NCBI GenBank assembly: GCA_964444305.1
Contig: CAYUGQ010000134.1
Span: forward strand, 1 to 6,803
Length of the DNA stretch: 6,803 bases
DNA from: JAKFFN01 sp964444305
GTDB lineage: Bacteria > Sumerlaeota > Sumerlaeia > Sumerlaeales > Sumerlaeaceae
Reading direction: 5' to 3'
The notes below the pieces were generated by a model that made no database searches, had not been told where the DNA came from, and saw only the letters and a list, made by a program, of their open reading frames with translations. Shown here one piece after another: positions 5,534 to 6,803 of the stretch. The position numbers and the translations under genes are program-made. Each line of letters opens with the position of its first letter. Positions within the stretch are counted from its first letter, which is position 1.

Positions 5534-6802
5534 TCAGTTCTGTTTCTTAGATACATTCAAGAGTTCCCGCGCGATTTCGTACCGGCGGCGTCCCTCCGTG
5601 GTATCCAGATTTATCCCACGCAAATTCTCAATCACATCATGAAGAAGCGACCGCGTCAGCCCGCTGGAAAACATCTCCAGTTGCTCCCGCTGTTCCGCCG
5701 AAAAGTGATGTGCGTTCTTCCGAACGTATTCTTTTCGAACATTCTCAAGCTGCCGATGAAGCGCCCCAATCAGCCGACCTGACTCTCCGGACTTCTCCAA
5801 TCCCGACCACGCCGCCAATTCCTGCTCGATAAACTCATTAACCTCCAGCATCTGCGTTTCTCGCTGACGCCGGTTTTCCTCCGCCAGTTGCGACAAATCT
5901 TCCAGGCTATGGAGATGCACTCCCGGCAAATTGCCCGCCGCCGGATCAATATTGCGCGGCACTGAAACATCCAACAGCATAATCGGCTTATATTTCCGAC
6001 GCCGCAATGCCCCTTCCATCATCGGAAGCGTAATCACAAAATTCGTCGCCCCGGTAGCACATACAACCACATCCGCCTCATCCAGAAGGTCAGCAAGCTC
6101 ACCAAGAGACGCCTCGCGCGCGCCCAGACTGCTGGCAATATGCTGCGCCCTGTCAAGAGTGCGATTGACGATAATCAAATCCTTTAGGCCCCGCTCCGCC
6201 ATCTGCATCGCAGCCACCTCCGCAGTCTTGCCCGCCCCCAGGATAATGCCGCACCGCGCGTCAAGATCGCCCAGCGTCCGCGAAGCCAGCGTAGCAGCAA
6301 CACTGGCCACACTCACATTCCCCCGGCTGATAGCCGTCGTCTGCCGCGCCCGCCGCCCCACATCAATCGCCCGGATCAGCAACGGGTCAATTCCATCCCC
6401 AATATGTCCCGCATCGGACGCAGCCTCCCGCGCACGACGCAACTGACCCAGAATTTCGTTCTCCCCCACCACAAGCGAATCGATCCCGCACGCCACCTGA
6501 AACAGGTGACGAACCGCATCTTCATCCGTATAAAAAAAGCTCTTATCAGTCTTCTTTTCAATCTGGACACCCTTGCGATCCCGAAGCCGCAACGCCAACA
6601 GTGTCATAGCCTGCTTTACATCGCTCACCAGAAGAACAAACTCCGTCCGGTTACACGTGCTGATGCCAAACGCCTCATTAATATGCTCACTCGAACAAAG
6701 GCTCGCCAGCATCTCGTTCATAGCATCAGGGGCAAAACTCACCCGTTCCAGCAGCTCAAACGGTGCCGTCTTATGGTTAAAACCAAATCCAACTAATCTC
6801 AT
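5534..6802 (-). CDS. hemA: Glutamyl-tRNA reductase (C5 pathway of tetrapyrrole synthesis)
   Basis: This is the cytosolic, NADPH-dependent enzyme that reduces glutamate charged on tRNA-Glu to glutamate-1-semialdehyde, the first committed and usually rate-controlling step of haem synthesis in bacteria using the C5 route. It has 422 residues, close to the 418 of the E. coli enzyme. The N-terminal catalytic domain begins GFGFNHKTAPFELLERVSF (5-23). The nucleophilic Cys50 sits in STCNRTE (48-54), and His99 precedes the conserved ACGIDSLVVGENEILGQ (104-120). The segment ISRGNVSVASVAA (158-170) leads into the nucleotide-binding domain, with the dinucleotide loop GIILGAGKTAEVA (185-197), IVNRT (211-215) and DVSVPRNIDP (278-287). 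A long helix with LHSLEDL (297-303) leads to the C-terminal dimerisation region. All catalytic residues are present. The ATG at 6802 is one base from the window edge, so the ribosome-binding site and promoter cannot be seen, but alignment with the family start supports it. ccsA follows 110 bp downstream on the same strand, joining haem synthesis to haem use. Confidence 0.97.
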   Translation of the reverse strand: MRLVGFGFNHKTAPFELLERVSFAPDAMNEMLASLCSSEHINEAFGISTCNRTEFVLLVSDVKQAMTLLALRLRDRKGVQIEKKTDKSFFYTDEDAVRHLFQVACGIDSLVVGENEILGQLRRAREAASDAGHIGDGIDPLLIRAIDVGRRARQTTAISRGNVSVASVAATLASRTLGDLDARCGIILGAGKTAEVAAMQMAERGLKDLIIVNRTLDRAQHIASSLGAREASLGELADLLDEADVVVCATGATNFVITLPMMEGALRRRKYKPIMLLDVSVPRNIDPAAGNLPGVHLHSLEDLSQLAEENRRQRETQMLEVNEFIEQELAAWSGLEKSGESGRLIGALHRQLENVRKEYVRKNAHHFSAEQREQLEMFSSGLTRSLLHDVIENLRGINLDTTEGRRRYEIARELLNVSKKQN

Positions 6803-6803
6803 A

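Noticed and set aside
5931..6796. Plus-strand frames of 171 and 130 codons opposite hemA
   Set aside because: These are shadows of a full-length hemA gene with every catalytic motif present.

Overview
This window looks like ordinary chromosomal housekeeping DNA from a Gram-negative-type bacterium. It holds five protein genes packed with little spacing and no trace of a mobile element, CRISPR array, tRNA or rRNA. Two features point loosely to the Planctomycetota-Verrucomicrobiota/Bacteroidota side of the tree. One is a CcsA-type cytochrome c assembly protein with an extra N-terminal periplasmic domain. The other is a single-STAS protein with a helical C-terminal extension. This placement is an inference from remembered family architecture, not a database result. 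In the few lines I counted by hand, G+C ranged from the high 40s to the mid 60s percent.

Layout from left to right. (1) Positions 1-892, minus strand: the N-terminal 297 codons of an FAD-dependent glycerol-3-phosphate dehydrogenase (glpD), whose C-terminus lies beyond the left edge. (2) A divergent intergenic region of about 150 bp (893-1040) with a plausible promoter for glpD. (3) Positions 1041-2585, plus strand: a complete M32 (carboxypeptidase Taq family) metallocarboxypeptidase with its full zinc site. (4) Positions 2582-3148, minus strand: a STAS-domain anti-sigma-factor-antagonist-like protein, whose stop codon overlaps that of the convergent carboxypeptidase gene by 4 bp. (5) A gap of 127 bp with small inverted repeats. 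(6) Positions 3276-5423, minus strand: a 715-residue CcsA/ResC-type haem-handling protein of system II cytochrome c biogenesis, with an unusual histidine-rich stretch right after its signal peptide. (7) A gap of 110 bp with an imperfect inverted repeat and a possible 9-codon leader. (8) Positions 5534-6802, minus strand: a complete glutamyl-tRNA reductase (hemA), whose start codon is one base from the right edge.

The clearest functional link is hemA followed by ccsA on the same strand. HemA commits glutamyl-tRNA to tetrapyrrole synthesis, and CcsA moves or presents haem for attachment to apocytochromes c outside the membrane. Haem supply and haem use therefore sit side by side. The STAS gene follows in the same direction but after a larger gap, so its membership of the same transcript is uncertain. 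The glpD and M32 genes are metabolically unrelated neighbours.

On every line I counted, the plus strand carries more C than G, including inside the only plus-strand gene. This suggests a replication-strand skew with the minus strand leading. I found no convincing undescribed system. The most unusual element is the histidine-rich N-terminal segment of the CcsA protein, together with the absence of a ResB/CcsB partner in view.
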